NCBI GenBank assembly: GCA_019802505.1 | Contig: JAFMOC010000084.1 | Location: forward strand, 1,185,501-1,249,500 | From: Corydoras sp. C115 | Lineage: Eukaryota > Chordata > Actinopteri > Siluriformes > Callichthyidae | Length of the DNA stretch: 64,000 nucleotides | Direction: 5' to 3' | Shown: piece after piece, positions 56,301 to 57,056 of the stretch | How positions within the stretch are numbered: the stretch's first letter is position 1 | Layout of the letters: every line of letters starts with the position of its first letter | The notes under the pieces: generated by a model | Database searches by the model: none | Seen by the model: only the letters and a program-made list of their open reading frames with translations | Told to the model about the DNA's origin: nothing | Translations under genes and position numbers: made by a program

Positions 56301-56303
56301 TGA
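1356..56303 (+). CDS. col4a3: Type IV collagen alpha chain, 3' part, alpha-3(IV)-like
   Basis: Basement-membrane collagen IV chain: a secreted Gly-X-Y triple helix ending in the C-terminal NC1 domain that drives trimer and hexamer assembly. Exons seen are 1356(or 1368)-1403, 12287-12472, 21882-22012, 25716-25788, 26748-26819, 42727-42852, 42933-43235, 47926-48103, 51755-51869, 52014-52186 and 56177-56303. All have AG/GT borders and their phases join without a break to a TGA stop. The upstream part of the gene lies outside the window. In NC1, the PSCP, GTLGSCL, TMPF and LNP-MFR segments fit alpha-3 better than alpha-1 or alpha-5 as I recall them, and the domain is of the alpha1/3/5 type rather than alpha2/4/6. 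NC1 has 10 cysteines instead of the usual 12. Introns reach about 16 kb because of transposon insertions. The chain assignment is an inference; membership of the collagen IV family is certain. Confidence 0.85.
1608..1785 (-). repeat. left LTR copy of the short element
   Basis: Shares TTTTCCTAG-TCCAGGT, GTGTTGCG-GAAAC and AGTGATTTATTTACA segments with 2947-3225. It lacks a block present in the other copy, so its right border is approximate. Confidence 0.6.
2947..3225 (-). repeat. right LTR copy of the short element
   Basis: 279-bp copy, TGTCAC to CTGACA, immediately followed by the target duplication CTTTG. Read on the - strand this is the 5' LTR. Confidence 0.65.
3353..3628 (-). mobile_element. 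tRNA-derived SINE, truncated (minus strand)
   Basis: Matches the fullest copy of the same SINE at 25891-26250 in reverse orientation, including the tail of the unit, the CA-rich stretch and the segment around GGAGGAAACCCACG. The copy breaks off near the B-box region, where the Tc1 element begins at the adjacent TA. Confidence 0.7.
3631..5239 (+). mobile_element. Tc1-like DNA transposon with long IR/DR ends
   Basis: The element is bounded by TA on both sides (3629-3630 and 5240-5241) and starts CAGTGGGTTGCAAAAG. Its inverted repeats are about 210 bp each. Within each end, the outer GCAAAAGTATTCATACCCC motif is echoed by an inner GCAAAAGTATTCAGCCCCC motif (about 3824-3842), the IR/DR arrangement of Sleeping-Beauty-type elements. 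The two ends pair almost perfectly by eye, so the insertion is young. It carries one transposase gene, broken by a single stop. Confidence 0.93.
4002..5021 (+). pseudogene. Tc1-like transposase with one in-frame stop
   Basis: A cut-and-paste transposase that would bind the element's ends and move it to TA sites. The 340-codon frame, starting at the ATG MKSKEHTRQV, is of normal family length. It has the N-terminal paired-like helix-turn-helix region (GYKKISKALNISRSTVQSII), a GRPPK hook, and the DDE catalytic residues in WSDETK, QQDNDPKH and NPMENLW (DD34E spacing). A TAA at 4470-4472, two codons after the SDET motif, interrupts an otherwise open frame. The + strand frame resumes at once and runs to TGA at 5019. 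Nothing else in the gene is visibly damaged, so the copy is recent. As it stands the catalytic domain is separated from its second D and E. Confidence 0.9.
5240..5515. other. intron sequence, nothing recognised
   Basis: AT-rich sequence between the Tc1 element and a LINE fragment. No gene or known repeat is seen. Confidence 0.4.
5516..6262 (+). mobile_element. 3' end of a non-LTR retrotransposon (L2/Rex-like)
   Basis: The region encodes the C-terminal part of a LINE reverse-transcriptase polyprotein: a KYLGVHI-type motif (near 5530), FYSCTVKSILTG, LQRVVRSAE, RKRCWSKAKKIVEDFSHP and LLPSGRRFH segments, ending in a stop at 5989-5991. The first part needs a frame change near 5565. It is followed by a 3' UTR with AATAAA and a GATTCTGATTCTGATTC tail (about 6240-6260). 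The 5' end is truncated, as is usual for LINE insertions. Confidence 0.85.
6263..6525. other. intron sequence, nothing recognised
   Basis: No gene or known repeat is seen. It ends with the CCATG target duplication of the gypsy element. Confidence 0.4.
6526..6982 (+). repeat. 5' LTR of the gypsy element
   Basis: 457 bp, TGTCACTACTG to GCGCTTGTGACA. It contains the polyadenylation-type ATTAAA at about 6918. The open frames inside it also occur unchanged in the other LTR and are not genes. Confidence 0.95.
6999..8717 (+). CDS. gypsy gag-protease frame, running into the RT start
   Basis: A 572-codon frame starting at the first ATG after the 5' LTR. Residues 1-260 are gag, with a coiled-coil-prone start, an alanine-rich linker and the capsid-like region common to gypsy gag (DGDPEVCELF, FLERFRSTF, SVADYALEFQ). 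A CCHC zinc knuckle (CLYCGGNDHLLDQC) follows at about residues 286-299. The aspartic protease shows LLDSGAEGNF at about residue 352 and LGLPWLQ. The start of the RT domain (VSPYPLT, GIIRHSKSPVAS) follows. The frame leaves the RT at a run of 10 T (8670-8679) and stops 11 codons later. Confidence 0.85.
   Translation: MDPANPTDPSLALREQGRFLGELRQEISELTRTMSTLMDRQTRLEQGFSLNAAPPDAGSSTNTAAAAAAGTSSSPLPVAEPERYDGDPEVCELFLLQCSLYFANRPPATDEQKIAFVISRLRGRAGNWGSALWNARTAESSNFAMFLERFRSTFFHPRKGRAVGDLLMELKQGSRSVADYALEFQTLAAHSGWNEPALMGAYRSGLKKEIAAELLFRDEGMSLSDLITTTIRLDQLWQSKKGQSSFPRSTAAATASSADLETPMQVESIRLSASERSRRIRGRLCLYCGGNDHLLDQCPTCPSTRGRGSATKLRAITSSQDSVVVSTFELQHPFLLPVNLTFLGNCISTTALLDSGAEGNFLDSAFADKWGIPRTKLAHSIRVSSADGRPLHPGTISHSTLSCKLSVSALHTEDLTFLLISSPSFPLILGLPWLQRHDPAISWASRDITNWSPYCFAHCLHPPLPRPRPGVQTLLELPSGVPSDYLELAQVFGSSTFSTLPPHRVSDCAIDLIEGAKLPRVSPYPLTQAESRAMREYIEESLQQGIIRHSKSPVASGFFFCTQEGFLVEALY
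8602..11440 (+). pseudogene. gypsy polymerase (RT, RNase H, integrase, chromodomain), broken
   Basis: Continuation of the polyprotein in other frames. From 8660 to 8868 the frame encodes the early RT (LRPCIDYR, FSKLDLRNAYNLIRI) and ends at TGA 8869-8871. The next part crosses a run of seven T (8982-8988) where the frame changes again, just before VLVYLDDILIFS. After that the frame is open to 11440: RT thumb (FLGFANFYRKFI), RNase H (FVEVDAS, TDHKNLEYL), integrase H2C2 zinc region (HPGVDRTIQLLRRKYWW, CFIC) and catalytic core (AIDFVTDLP, SDRGPQF, GYHPESNG), then a chromodomain (YLVDWEGFGPEERSW). The stop lies about 100 bp inside the 3' LTR. It would make cDNA and integrate it; this copy cannot make a full polymerase. 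Confidence 0.9.
11338..11794 (+). repeat. 3' LTR of the gypsy element
   Basis: 457 bp, no difference from 6526-6982 seen by eye. Followed at once by the target duplication CCATG. Confidence 0.95.
11800..12286. other. collagen intron with a short LINE-tail-like TCTAA repeat
   Basis: AT-rich intron. At 11974-12016 it has a repeated TCTAATCTAA motif like the 3' tail of the LINE ending at 32063. No gene is seen. Confidence 0.5.
12287..12472 (+). CDS. col4a3: collagen IV exon (triple-helix segment, 186 bp)
   Basis: Acceptor TTCTAG|GT and donor CCACCAG|GTAATA give 62 codons, starting and ending on split Gly codons. The encoded helix has cysteines in GDPGCVG and GLCNDG, and two interruptions of the Gly-X-Y pattern (after GAPSPA and GLCND), as is typical of collagen IV. 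Confidence 0.95.
12473..13964. other. collagen intron; LINE 3' tail fragment at 12995-13157
   Basis: Mostly AT-rich sequence. At about 13105-13157 the AGGGATTAATAAAGTGTTC and GATTCTAATTCTGATTCTGA segments are a typical 3' tail of fish L2/Rex-like LINEs. A minus-strand open stretch at 13164-13487 is not recognised. Confidence 0.5.
13965..18730 (-). mobile_element. decayed L1-like non-LTR retrotransposon (minus strand)
   Basis: Read right to left. An ORF1-like region (about 18076-18309: RRSNLWIIGIPEK, DRAHRLG) is followed by an endonuclease region (17529-18039: FGADINCVINPSLDR, PRIDYFFIDQ), a reverse transcriptase (16270-17472: GKSPGPDGY, SYRPISLL, TRQGCPLSPLIFALALEPL, LYADDLLLYL) and a C-terminal cysteine region (14594-14884: CPRCGCDPAELVHMFWSC). 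These are diagnostic of the L1/Tx1 group. Many stops and frame changes break every part. A SINE sits inside it at 15771-16146. The 3' border near 13965 and the 5' border near 18730 are approximate. Confidence 0.85.
15771..16146 (-). mobile_element. tRNA-derived SINE inserted in the L1-like element
   Basis: Full-length minus-strand copy flanked by the 11-bp duplication ATGGAGGACAT (15760-15770 and 16147-16157). The tRNA-like head is at its right end (GCGGCACGGTGGCTTAGTGG when reversed). It contains an uninterrupted run of 23 G at 15814-15836. Confidence 0.9.
18860..21125 (+). mobile_element. decayed Ty3/gypsy polymerase
   Basis: Fragments in the expected order, in several frames with many stops: RT (TTLDLRNAYNLVRI near 18945, FLGYLISAF near 19835), RNase H (FIVEVDDSSHGLGA near 20054, LTDHKNLDYLKG near 20271), integrase zinc region (LLRRNYLWENLSTDIDRF near 20650) and core start (HIAIDFVVDL near 20798), and the integrase tail (VFHVNLLKPFILGPLD near 21075). 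No LTRs are found. A LINE-tail-like segment (about 19370-19420) interrupts it. Confidence 0.85.
21131..21335 (-). mobile_element. tRNA-derived SINE, truncated (minus strand)
   Basis: Reverse copy of the head half of the SINE at 25891-26250, ending in GCCACCATGCCGCCCGG. It abuts the end of the decayed gypsy and is followed by a short TA run. Confidence 0.75.
21485..21740 (+). repeat. unclassified LTR-like repeat copy
   Basis: Begins TGTCAGGAATTTTA, contains GTGTGCACCCTTTAAAAC and GGAAGAGACTGACCACGAGC, then an AATAAA (about 21676) and AAATCCTGTCTCC, and ends in CCCCTATTACA. TG...CA ends and the position of AATAAA are LTR-like. It shares motifs with 541-640 and, reversed, with 56580-56835. No flanking protein is present, so it may be a solo LTR. 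Confidence 0.5.
21882..22012 (+). CDS. col4a3: collagen IV exon (triple-helix segment, 131 bp)
   Basis: Acceptor TTTTATAG|GA completes a split Gly codon. The exon encodes GMPGPPGCPAPG and GQCGYQGDYGPKGFR. It ends on a whole codon (AGG|GTAATA), unlike the other helix exons here. The next exon starts on a whole Gly codon, so the joint is in frame. Confidence 0.93.
22013..22345. other. collagen intron, nothing recognised
   Basis: AT-rich intron with no gene or clear repeat. Confidence 0.4.
22346..22423 (+). mobile_element. Tc1 transposase fossil fragment
   Basis: GGTGATGGCAGCATTATG followed by a TTATGGG-type segment matches the GGGSIMLWG region of Tc1 transposases. It is interrupted at 22424 by the LTR element; the flank beyond that element (25534 on) was not clearly recognised. 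Confidence 0.55.
22424..22798 (-). repeat. 3' LTR (minus-strand sense) of the minisatellite element
   Basis: 375 bp, same length as 25154-25528, with about eight single-base differences by eye. Confidence 0.9.
22799..22815 (-). other. polypurine tract
   Basis: CTACCCCCGCCCTTACG on the + strand, read as a purine-rich tract on the - strand directly before the 3' LTR. This is the expected primer site for plus-strand cDNA. Confidence 0.6.
23070..23160 (-). repeat. three 30-bp coding repeats
   Basis: Three tandem 30-bp units. In one - strand frame they encode PIPRPR(or K)GVTPP-type decapeptides. They follow the 27-bp array in the direction of transcription. Confidence 0.7.
23170..24590 (-). repeat. 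27-bp GC-rich minisatellite, about 52 units
   Basis: Tandem array of a 27-bp unit of the type GGACCTCGGCGGGCACGC + ACGCTGGGC. Variants include GATGGGC, GCTGGCT and GGTGGGCTC, arranged in higher-order blocks of about six to eight units that recur. The unit is a multiple of three and lacks stops in all six frames, so all frames are open for long distances. In - strand frames it would encode 9-residue repeats such as AEVRPACVP, RSAQRACPP or RGPPSVRAR. Two units have length changes (near 23886 and 24322). The nearby related element has only one unit-like segment, so the array is an expansion within this lineage. Confidence 0.93.
24760..25029 (-). CDS. unrecognised conserved ORF of the short LTR element
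   Basis: The first - strand ATG after the leader opens a frame whose first 90 residues are unique sequence and which stays open into the minisatellite. Residues 24-75 contain EEWLWRVGYEALCAEDGL, LIEVSDDD, YLYGHILPVRTL and NSEEFWTE, followed by an arginine-rich stretch (SRRGARRRRG, residues 87-96). The same block, with conservative changes, is encoded at 35219-35363 in the second short LTR element. No known domain is recognised. It is acidic in the conserved core and basic after it. If the intron from 25114 to 24608 is spliced out, this ORF is lost, so it would be made from unspliced RNA. Confidence 0.6.
25154..25528 (-). repeat. 5' LTR (minus-strand sense) of the minisatellite element
   Basis: 375 bp. 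On the - strand it holds ACCCTAATAAAGTTTTTG, a polyadenylation signal in the expected place, and ends at the leader. Confidence 0.9.
25716..25788 (+). CDS. col4a3: collagen IV exon (triple-helix segment, 73 bp)
   Basis: Acceptor TTTTTACAG|GGT starts on a whole Gly codon. It encodes GFPGKIGKPGNKGELG and GELGPCG and ends on the first base of a Gly codon at a G|GTGAGT donor. Confidence 0.95.
25891..26250 (+). mobile_element. full-length tRNA-derived SINE
   Basis: Flanked by the 11-bp duplication ATTCAAAGGCA (25880-25890 and 26251-26261). The head (GTGGCACGGTGGCTTAGTGG) has an A box (TGGCTTAGTGG) and a B box (GGTTCGAATCC, about 25946). The body contains the CCGGTTTCCTCCCACAGTCC segment and the end is a GAATGAATGAAT tail. 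It is the reference copy for six other copies in the window. Confidence 0.9.
26280..26307. repeat. AT dinucleotide microsatellite
   Basis: Uninterrupted TA repeat just after the SINE. The rest of the intron up to 26747 holds nothing recognised. Confidence 0.9.
26748..26819 (+). CDS. col4a3: collagen IV exon (triple-helix segment, 72 bp)
   Basis: TTTTGTAG|GT acceptor and AGGG|GTAAGA donor. Encodes an unbroken helix segment (GIKGNIGPKGLTGVQGSAG...) starting and ending on split Gly codons. Confidence 0.95.
26945..28808 (-). mobile_element. endogenous retrovirus-like pol fragment (minus strand)
   Basis: Read right to left, it has an RT-start region (28135-28551: LLKVGVLTPTLSPWNTPILP, YRMVHDLRLI) and an RNase H region (27014-27877: LFSDGCCYR, QLAEVIALKLL, NINTDSAYA, KCKGHST). 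The layout is that of vertebrate gammaretrovirus-like pol. The segment with the YxDD catalytic motif is missing or unreadable between 28135 and 27900, and frame breaks are present, so it cannot code for a working enzyme. Its right end meets a LINE at about 28809. A possible gag part lies on the far side of that LINE at 32064-32566. Confidence 0.8.
29065..29505 (+). pseudogene. LINE endonuclease domain
   Basis: APE-type endonuclease part of the LINE, which would nick target DNA. VAGDFN and LSDH motifs are seen. A stop codon at 29503 separates it from the RT. Confidence 0.85.
30112..31407 (+). pseudogene. LINE reverse transcriptase and C-terminus
   Basis: RT of the LINE with the FADD catalytic motif near 30710. 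It is interrupted by a TAG at 30778-30780 but otherwise continuous in frame to the TAA at 31405-31407. It would copy the LINE RNA at the nicked target. Confidence 0.88.
31519..31872. mobile_element. Tc1-type MITE inside the LINE 3' UTR
   Basis: 354 bp with ends CAGTCATGGCAAAAAGTTTT and AAACTTTTGGCCATGACTG, flanked by TA. There is no transposase, so it is an internally deleted, non-autonomous Tc1/mariner derivative. Confidence 0.88.
32064..32566 (-). mobile_element. possible gag fragment of the retrovirus-like copy
   Basis: On the - strand a proline-rich stretch includes a PPPPY-type late-domain motif (about 32545) and further proline-rich text, as in retroviral gag linkers. Orientation and position fit the same insertion as 26945-28808, split by the LINE. 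No capsid domain is recognised, and the interpretation is tentative. Confidence 0.4.
32570..34242 (-). mobile_element. decayed Ty3/gypsy element (minus strand)
   Basis: Read right to left it has a probable LTR start (TGTTACGGATCG at 34242), gag fragments (34038-33602: FYNPKEGKAV, EEALVGIFHHSLN) and an RT fragment (32978-32580: VAKKDGSLSPCINYHGLNAIT, FTKFDLRSAYNLIRI, EYLVMPFG). Frames are broken throughout. Protease, RNase H and integrase are not recognised. Confidence 0.8.
34243..34517. other. intron sequence, nothing recognised
   Basis: No gene or repeat is recognised between two LTR elements. Confidence 0.35.
34518..35843 (-). mobile_element. second short LTR retroelement, older relative of 22424-25528
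   Basis: LTR copies at 34518-about 34790 and 35556-35843 share ACCGAACGGCTG, GAAGGGAGCCAGGCAACGAAC and GCAAGGTGACATAAAATGA and are clearly diverged. No exact target duplication is found. On the - strand a 41-nt leader ends in CCCAG|GTAAGC (35515/35514). The interior then encodes a relative of the conserved ORF of the other element (35219-35363), an acceptor GTCTTCAG|GATGG (34864) and a short GVYLFCLQDGD segment matching GVYVFCVQDGE in the other element. An AATAAA-type tail fragment (about 34900-34965) is inserted in the interior. There is no minisatellite. Confidence 0.75.
35219..35363 (-). pseudogene. second copy of the unrecognised conserved ORF
   Basis: The - strand frame reads MWRSGYESLCVEEGLD, IIEVSDDE, LYLYRHILPIHTL and NSEEFWTD. 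Compared with 24808-24948, most changes are conservative. Upstream in the same frame a TGA replaces a Cys codon of the other copy, and downstream the frame stops soon after WTD. The frame-specific similarity indicates past coding selection. Confidence 0.65.
35844..36089. other. intron sequence, nothing recognised
   Basis: No gene is recognised. It may be part of the neighbouring BEL/Pao element, but no motif supports this. Confidence 0.3.
36090..36625 (-). mobile_element. BEL/Pao retrotransposon, RT part (minus strand)
   Basis: On the - strand it encodes NIMEKEVHEDEDKNWIAPL, FRSPRPSLPSN, NPEMKQHFSAFMAKLF, FDSSVQYQGISLNSVL and KTLLGVLLRFR, the linker and early RT of BEL/Pao polyproteins, with frame changes. 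It continues on the far side of an insertion, at 41205-41790. Confidence 0.75.
36626..37845 (+). mobile_element. L2/Rex-like LINE, 5' part, inserted in BEL
   Basis: Starts with CTCCAAGATGGCACCGG, a typical LINE 5' end. It encodes an ETWLNP segment (37024), endonuclease motifs (37028-37297: VGNFNSTNL, GKSDHAAIFL), the linker (RTFPNQKPWMD, LWQGLRTVTDYKG, ELNNFYACFGA-like) and VISENDV at 37825-37845, where another LINE interrupts it. It appears to continue with NTRKAAGPDEICRHVLKT at about 41087-41145. Frames are broken. Confidence 0.75.
37846..41070 (-). mobile_element. esterase-type LINE (L2/CR1 group), minus strand
   Basis: Read right to left. A SGNH-esterase-like ORF1 end (40767-41018: NWSTFEGRPGLLKWDGIHPS) is followed by an endonuclease end (40323-40619: LDLVLIHG, SDHYLITYDLEI), an RT (39226-39666: LVLLDLSAALDSMDHNIL, YGVPQGSGLGP; the catalytic DD is obscured) and the C-terminus (38852-39115: RLDYCNSLLTGC, LQLVQNAAARVLT). 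The 3' UTR ends with the ATTTATATAGCGCTTTTTACA segment at 37858-37878. Frames are broken. It interrupts the + strand LINE. Confidence 0.8.
41071..41204 (+). mobile_element. continuation of the + strand LINE (RT start)
   Basis: Encodes RKASRGVNTRKAAGPDEI and CRHVLKT, the RT entry segment of the L2/Rex-like LINE that breaks off at 37845. The border with BEL near 41205 is approximate. Confidence 0.6.
41205..41790 (-). mobile_element. BEL/Pao retrotransposon, protease-side part (minus strand)
   Basis: On the - strand it encodes QSIKMYIIFHDQTNRSWA, SKFFHLF, DPDTQMMILLGKD, RPHNAPFSQRLDLGWVI and GETCIDNVHKP, which are characteristic of the region between protease and RT in fish BEL/Pao elements. 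It precedes, in - strand order, the RT part at 36090-36625. Confidence 0.8.
41880..42130. repeat. imperfect minisatellite, about 30-bp unit
   Basis: Imperfect tandem units around AGGCCGTCCAGCCCGAAGAC, about nine copies with length variation. No protein function is recognised. It lies upstream of the BEL fragment in BEL's own orientation. Confidence 0.7.
42240..42712 (-). mobile_element. truncated Tc1 transposon (minus strand)
   Basis: A minus-strand frame from ATG 42490 encodes the transposase N-terminus (MVKTKELLMETRNKIV, KKSTVVAIIRKWK, TPRKIS, the helix-turn-helix region). To its right is the upstream non-coding part, including CAAATACTTATTTTCCACC, a segment of Tc1 ends as I recall them. 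The catalytic domain is missing. The right end runs up to the poly-T tract of the collagen acceptor at 42726. Confidence 0.8.
42727..42852 (+). CDS. col4a3: collagen IV exon (triple-helix segment, 126 bp)
   Basis: TTTTTTTGCAG|GT acceptor and CCAAAAG|GTATTG donor; 42 codons, split Gly at both ends. Encodes a long interruption (GPDVYYEVQAFHG) followed by regular Gly-X-Y. Its poly-T acceptor tract directly follows a Tc1 remnant. Confidence 0.95.
42933..43235 (+). CDS. col4a3: collagen IV exon: end of triple helix and start of NC1
   Basis: 303 bp, acceptor TTATAG|GG and donor CTTG|GTATAG. The first 50 or so codons finish the helix (GFKGLCGPVGPPG ... GCIGPAGPVG). NC1 then begins with GLLFTRHSQT, VPSCPSGTKLLY, GYSLLFIGGN and HGQDLG. 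The first NC1 cysteine (Cys20 of the usual numbering) is present. Confidence 0.97.
43236..44689. other. collagen intron with several transposon scraps
   Basis: At 43814-43959 a TGTCACAGG...GTGTGACA stretch of 146 bp could be a solo LTR. At 43961-43978 GGGTGACCAGATGTCCCG resembles a hAT end. At 44262-44285 ACAGTTGTGCTCAAAATAAT resembles an orphan Tc1-type end. 44300-44660 is GC-rich with a GGGATGCTGACA triplication (about 44620-44660) and may be the 5' part of a LINE. None can be joined into an element. Confidence 0.35.
44690..45640 (-). mobile_element. L2/Rex-like LINE fragment (minus strand)
   Basis: On the - strand it encodes the region between endonuclease and RT: DCFGCTDWHV, LSMWQGIKCITDYK, LNKFYACFEDPD, RRINPQKAAGPDNVV and LADIFNASFSQ. 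A CACTGAGGGGCTCTTCTCCAG unit is doubled (about 44848-44900). Both ends of the LINE are missing. Confidence 0.8.
45650..46260 (+). mobile_element. decayed Tc1 transposon, right half
   Basis: Plus-strand fragments of a Tc1 transposase (MFWTCFAASGTGRLES, QQDNDPK, KRNVIPSVKKLAL, then IAVIASKGC-like text) with several stops. They are followed by a right-end sequence running to GAGGGGTATCAACATATTTG. The left half is absent. Confidence 0.75.
46267..47624 (-). mobile_element. Tc1/mariner-type transposon with complete ends (minus strand)
   Basis: Ends CACTGTGTTCCAAATTATTA and its reverse complement at 47605-47624, flanked by TA. The - strand transposase is in two frames (47122-46886 and 46988-46437): VLFTDECHA, GGGGVMFWAGIMGREIVGPF, FLPWFKKKN, HHNAPSHVAKNTSASL and WPPCSPDLNPIENLW. 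At the second catalytic position, Asp is replaced by His (CAT, 46719-46721). A frame change near 46940 and small lesions further disable it. Confidence 0.9.
46437..47122 (-). pseudogene. mariner-type transposase, broken
   Basis: Catalytic domain of the element above. First catalytic D in FTDE, second D lost (HHN in place of the usual HDN or QDN), E in NPIENLW present. The N-terminal DNA-binding part (47123-47450) is only partly readable. Confidence 0.85.
47627..47925. other. collagen intron, nothing recognised
   Basis: AT-rich intron between the mariner element and the NC1 exon. Confidence 0.4.
47926..48103 (+). CDS. col4a3: collagen IV NC1 exon, first subdomain
   Basis: 178 bp, acceptor ATTTTAAG|GT and donor AGCAG|GTAAAT. 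Encodes GTLGSCLPMFSTMPF, then IFSNLENTNRYNSHN, then GYSYWLST and APISHETLQHHISR. By gap-free alignment to the usual NC1 numbering, Cys65 is Ser (TCT, 47976-47978), Cys71 is Asn (AAT, 47994-47996), Arg76 is His, Asp78 is Gly and Met93 is Lys (AAA, 48060-48062). The flanking conserved residues (SYWLST, API, ISRC) are intact, so the exon is aligned with confidence. Confidence 0.95.
48104..48344. other. collagen intron, nothing recognised
   Basis: AT-rich intron with no recognised gene or repeat. Confidence 0.35.
48345..48565 (+). repeat. unclassified repeat, copy A left part
   Basis: GCTAAATGTTTATTGCTGAA and TTTGACTGTGTAAATAT segments recur with changes at about 53336-53393. The unit is interrupted by a Tc1-like insertion at 48571-49662 and seems to continue at 49729-50000. 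Class unknown. Confidence 0.5.
48571..49662 (-). mobile_element. Tc1-like transposon, decayed (minus strand)
   Basis: Ends CTGCTCAAAAAAATAAAGGG and the matching AGTGTTCCCTTCATTG...GAGCAG, next to TA. On the - strand MVWGGISLEGRTALHV and RYQDEILRPLVRPYAG mark the transposase core. Stops and small deletions break the rest, including the segment with the second catalytic D. Confidence 0.85.
49729..50000 (+). repeat. unclassified repeat, copy A right part
   Basis: The segment TGTGTTTTCAATATTACTAA and the following GATTCTAAATAAAA and AATTATATAACTT segments recur at 53635-53875. Together with 48345-48565 this is one copy of a dispersed unit. Confidence 0.55.
50219..50505. mobile_element. possible MITE with imperfect inverted ends
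   Basis: CCCATAGGAATGAATGG at the left and CCATTGATTTCTATGGG at the right are near reverse complements, about 287 bp apart. There is no transposase. The target duplication is not clear. Confidence 0.45.
50506..51754. other. collagen intron, nothing recognised
   Basis: No gene, RNA or transposon protein is seen over this 1.2 kb. Confidence 0.4.
51755..51869 (+). CDS. col4a3: collagen IV NC1 exon, start of second subdomain
   Basis: 115 bp, acceptor GTTTCAG|A and donor GCTATG|GTATAA (ends on a whole codon). Encodes CSVCEA, IHSQTTNVPVCPSHW and LWQGFSFAM, with all three expected cysteines. Confidence 0.95.
52014..52186 (+). CDS. col4a3: collagen IV NC1 exon, middle of second subdomain
   Basis: 173 bp, acceptor TATGTAG|CAA (phase 0) and donor TTCAG|GTAATT. 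Encodes QTGIGSEGSGQPLSSPGSCL, FIECQWRGICSYY, YSYWLAAL and NPNHMFR. All three expected cysteines are present. NPNHMFR resembles alpha-3 more than alpha-1. Confidence 0.95.
52288..52476 (+). mobile_element. old tRNA-derived SINE remnant
   Basis: GTCATGGTGGTGTAGTGGTT, then GGTTTGAATCCTG (B box) and CACAATCCAAAAACATGG match the SINE head and body with many changes. Confidence 0.7.
52715..53200 (-). mobile_element. decayed LINE C-terminus (minus strand)
   Basis: On the - strand LTIFFRETLESILGTASPVW and GPVRTAEKIIKVSFPCI match the FYxCTIESIL...RxAQxII region of L2/Rex-like LINEs. Upstream text to 53200 fits the RT thumb region weakly. Confidence 0.6.
53320..53900 (+). repeat. unclassified repeat, copy B
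   Basis: Shares two blocks with copy A (48345-48565 and 49729-50000) in the same order and orientation, without the Tc1 insertion. Identity looks to be around 75-80% by eye. Confidence 0.5.
53901..54452. other. collagen intron, nothing recognised
   Basis: No gene or clear repeat is seen. Confidence 0.35.
54453..56100 (-). mobile_element. SINE split by a hAT element
   Basis: The tail half of the SINE (54453-54601) and the head half (55910-56100) are in reverse orientation. They are separated by the hAT element whose 8-bp target duplication (CTCTACAT and CTCTACAG) lies in the SINE body. Confidence 0.88.
54602..55901 (+). mobile_element. hAT-type transposon, non-autonomous
   Basis: 1300 bp with 13-bp inverted ends CAGGGGTCTCAAA / TTTGAGACCCCTG and an 8-bp target duplication with one mismatch (54594-54601 and 55902-55909). 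A GC-rich hairpin (AAAGTGCCGGCC at 54612 and GGCCGGCACTTT at 54646) lies near the left end. A + strand frame at 55596-55736 encodes NKSKHRSRLTNAHLHSIIRV and ends at a natural-looking stop. It resembles the extreme C-terminus of hAT transposases of the GTF2IRD2/Charlie type. The rest of the transposase is not readable. Confidence 0.88.
56177..56303 (+). CDS. col4a3: collagen IV last coding exon
   Basis: Acceptor TTCCCTAG|T completes a Ser codon. Encodes KPTPQMGVHNEENNMISRC, then QVCMKYR, and ends at TGA 56301-56303. The two last NC1 cysteines are present. Lys211 of the usual numbering aligns with Val (GTA, 56199-56201). Nineteen residues follow the last cysteine, against four or five in human alpha-1 and alpha-3 as I recall. 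Confidence 0.95.
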
Positions 56304-56334
56304 TATCAGCAACTACAACTAAAAACTGCTTAAA

Positions 56335-56340
56335 AATAAA
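56335..56340 (+). promoter_or_regulatory. possible polyadenylation signal of the collagen gene
   Basis: AATAAA 32 bp after the stop codon. This would give a very short 3' UTR, and a more distal signal could be used instead. Confidence 0.4.
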
Positions 56341-56579
56341 ATATACTTATATTCTATTAAAAAATATTTCTCTTTAAGTCATCATTGTCAGTCAAATAGA
56401 CGTGTTTCAATGATTTTTTGATGTACTTATGACTTTTATTATTTATATTATATCTATTTATACTTTCCCTTTGTAAAGTTTTGACAAAGCTAGTGGGAGC
56501 AATATATGCTAATTGATAAATCTATAACCTTGCATTTCAACTGACATGGTGTACTTTTTATAAAATACACTTGCAAACG

Positions 56580-56835
56580 GGGCAGTAAGAATGGAGACAG
56601 GATTTCACACAATAGCACAGCTTTACTGTCAACCCTGCAGACATCCACATTGAAGAAACACCGGGATTTACAGCATTTCCTTGCCAAGAACCGCGCAGGG
56701 TCCAACTTTCCACCAGTCCTGTCGTGTTTCTGGAAACTCTCTCCCTGCAGCATTTTATGGTCCCAGTTTTAAAGGGCACACATTCATTATGGGGGACTGT
56801 GTCAGGTGCATTAATTAGGCATAATCCAAAGTCCA
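56580..56835 (-). repeat. unclassified LTR-like repeat copy (minus strand)
   Basis: Reverse complement reads CACCTGACACAG, GTGTGCCCTTTAAAAC, then GGGAGAGAGTTTCC and GAAATCCTGTCTCC, in the same order as the copy at 21485-21740. Confidence 0.5.
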
Positions 56836-57056
56836 CTATTTACAGCTTGACACTCTTGTGCTCCTTACAGTGTTGTTTTAAGCAGTCCTGTGCACGTTAC
56901 TGCCACCATCTGCACGTTTTGTCCATAAACACCTAATAAATAATTCCCAGTGGGTTGTCTACTCCCTTTCATAGCATTATCCCCAGTTGCGCCAATTTCA
57001 ATCTTGTATTTTCTTATTAAAGCTGCACAATTGAAATGAGTTGATCAACACTTATT

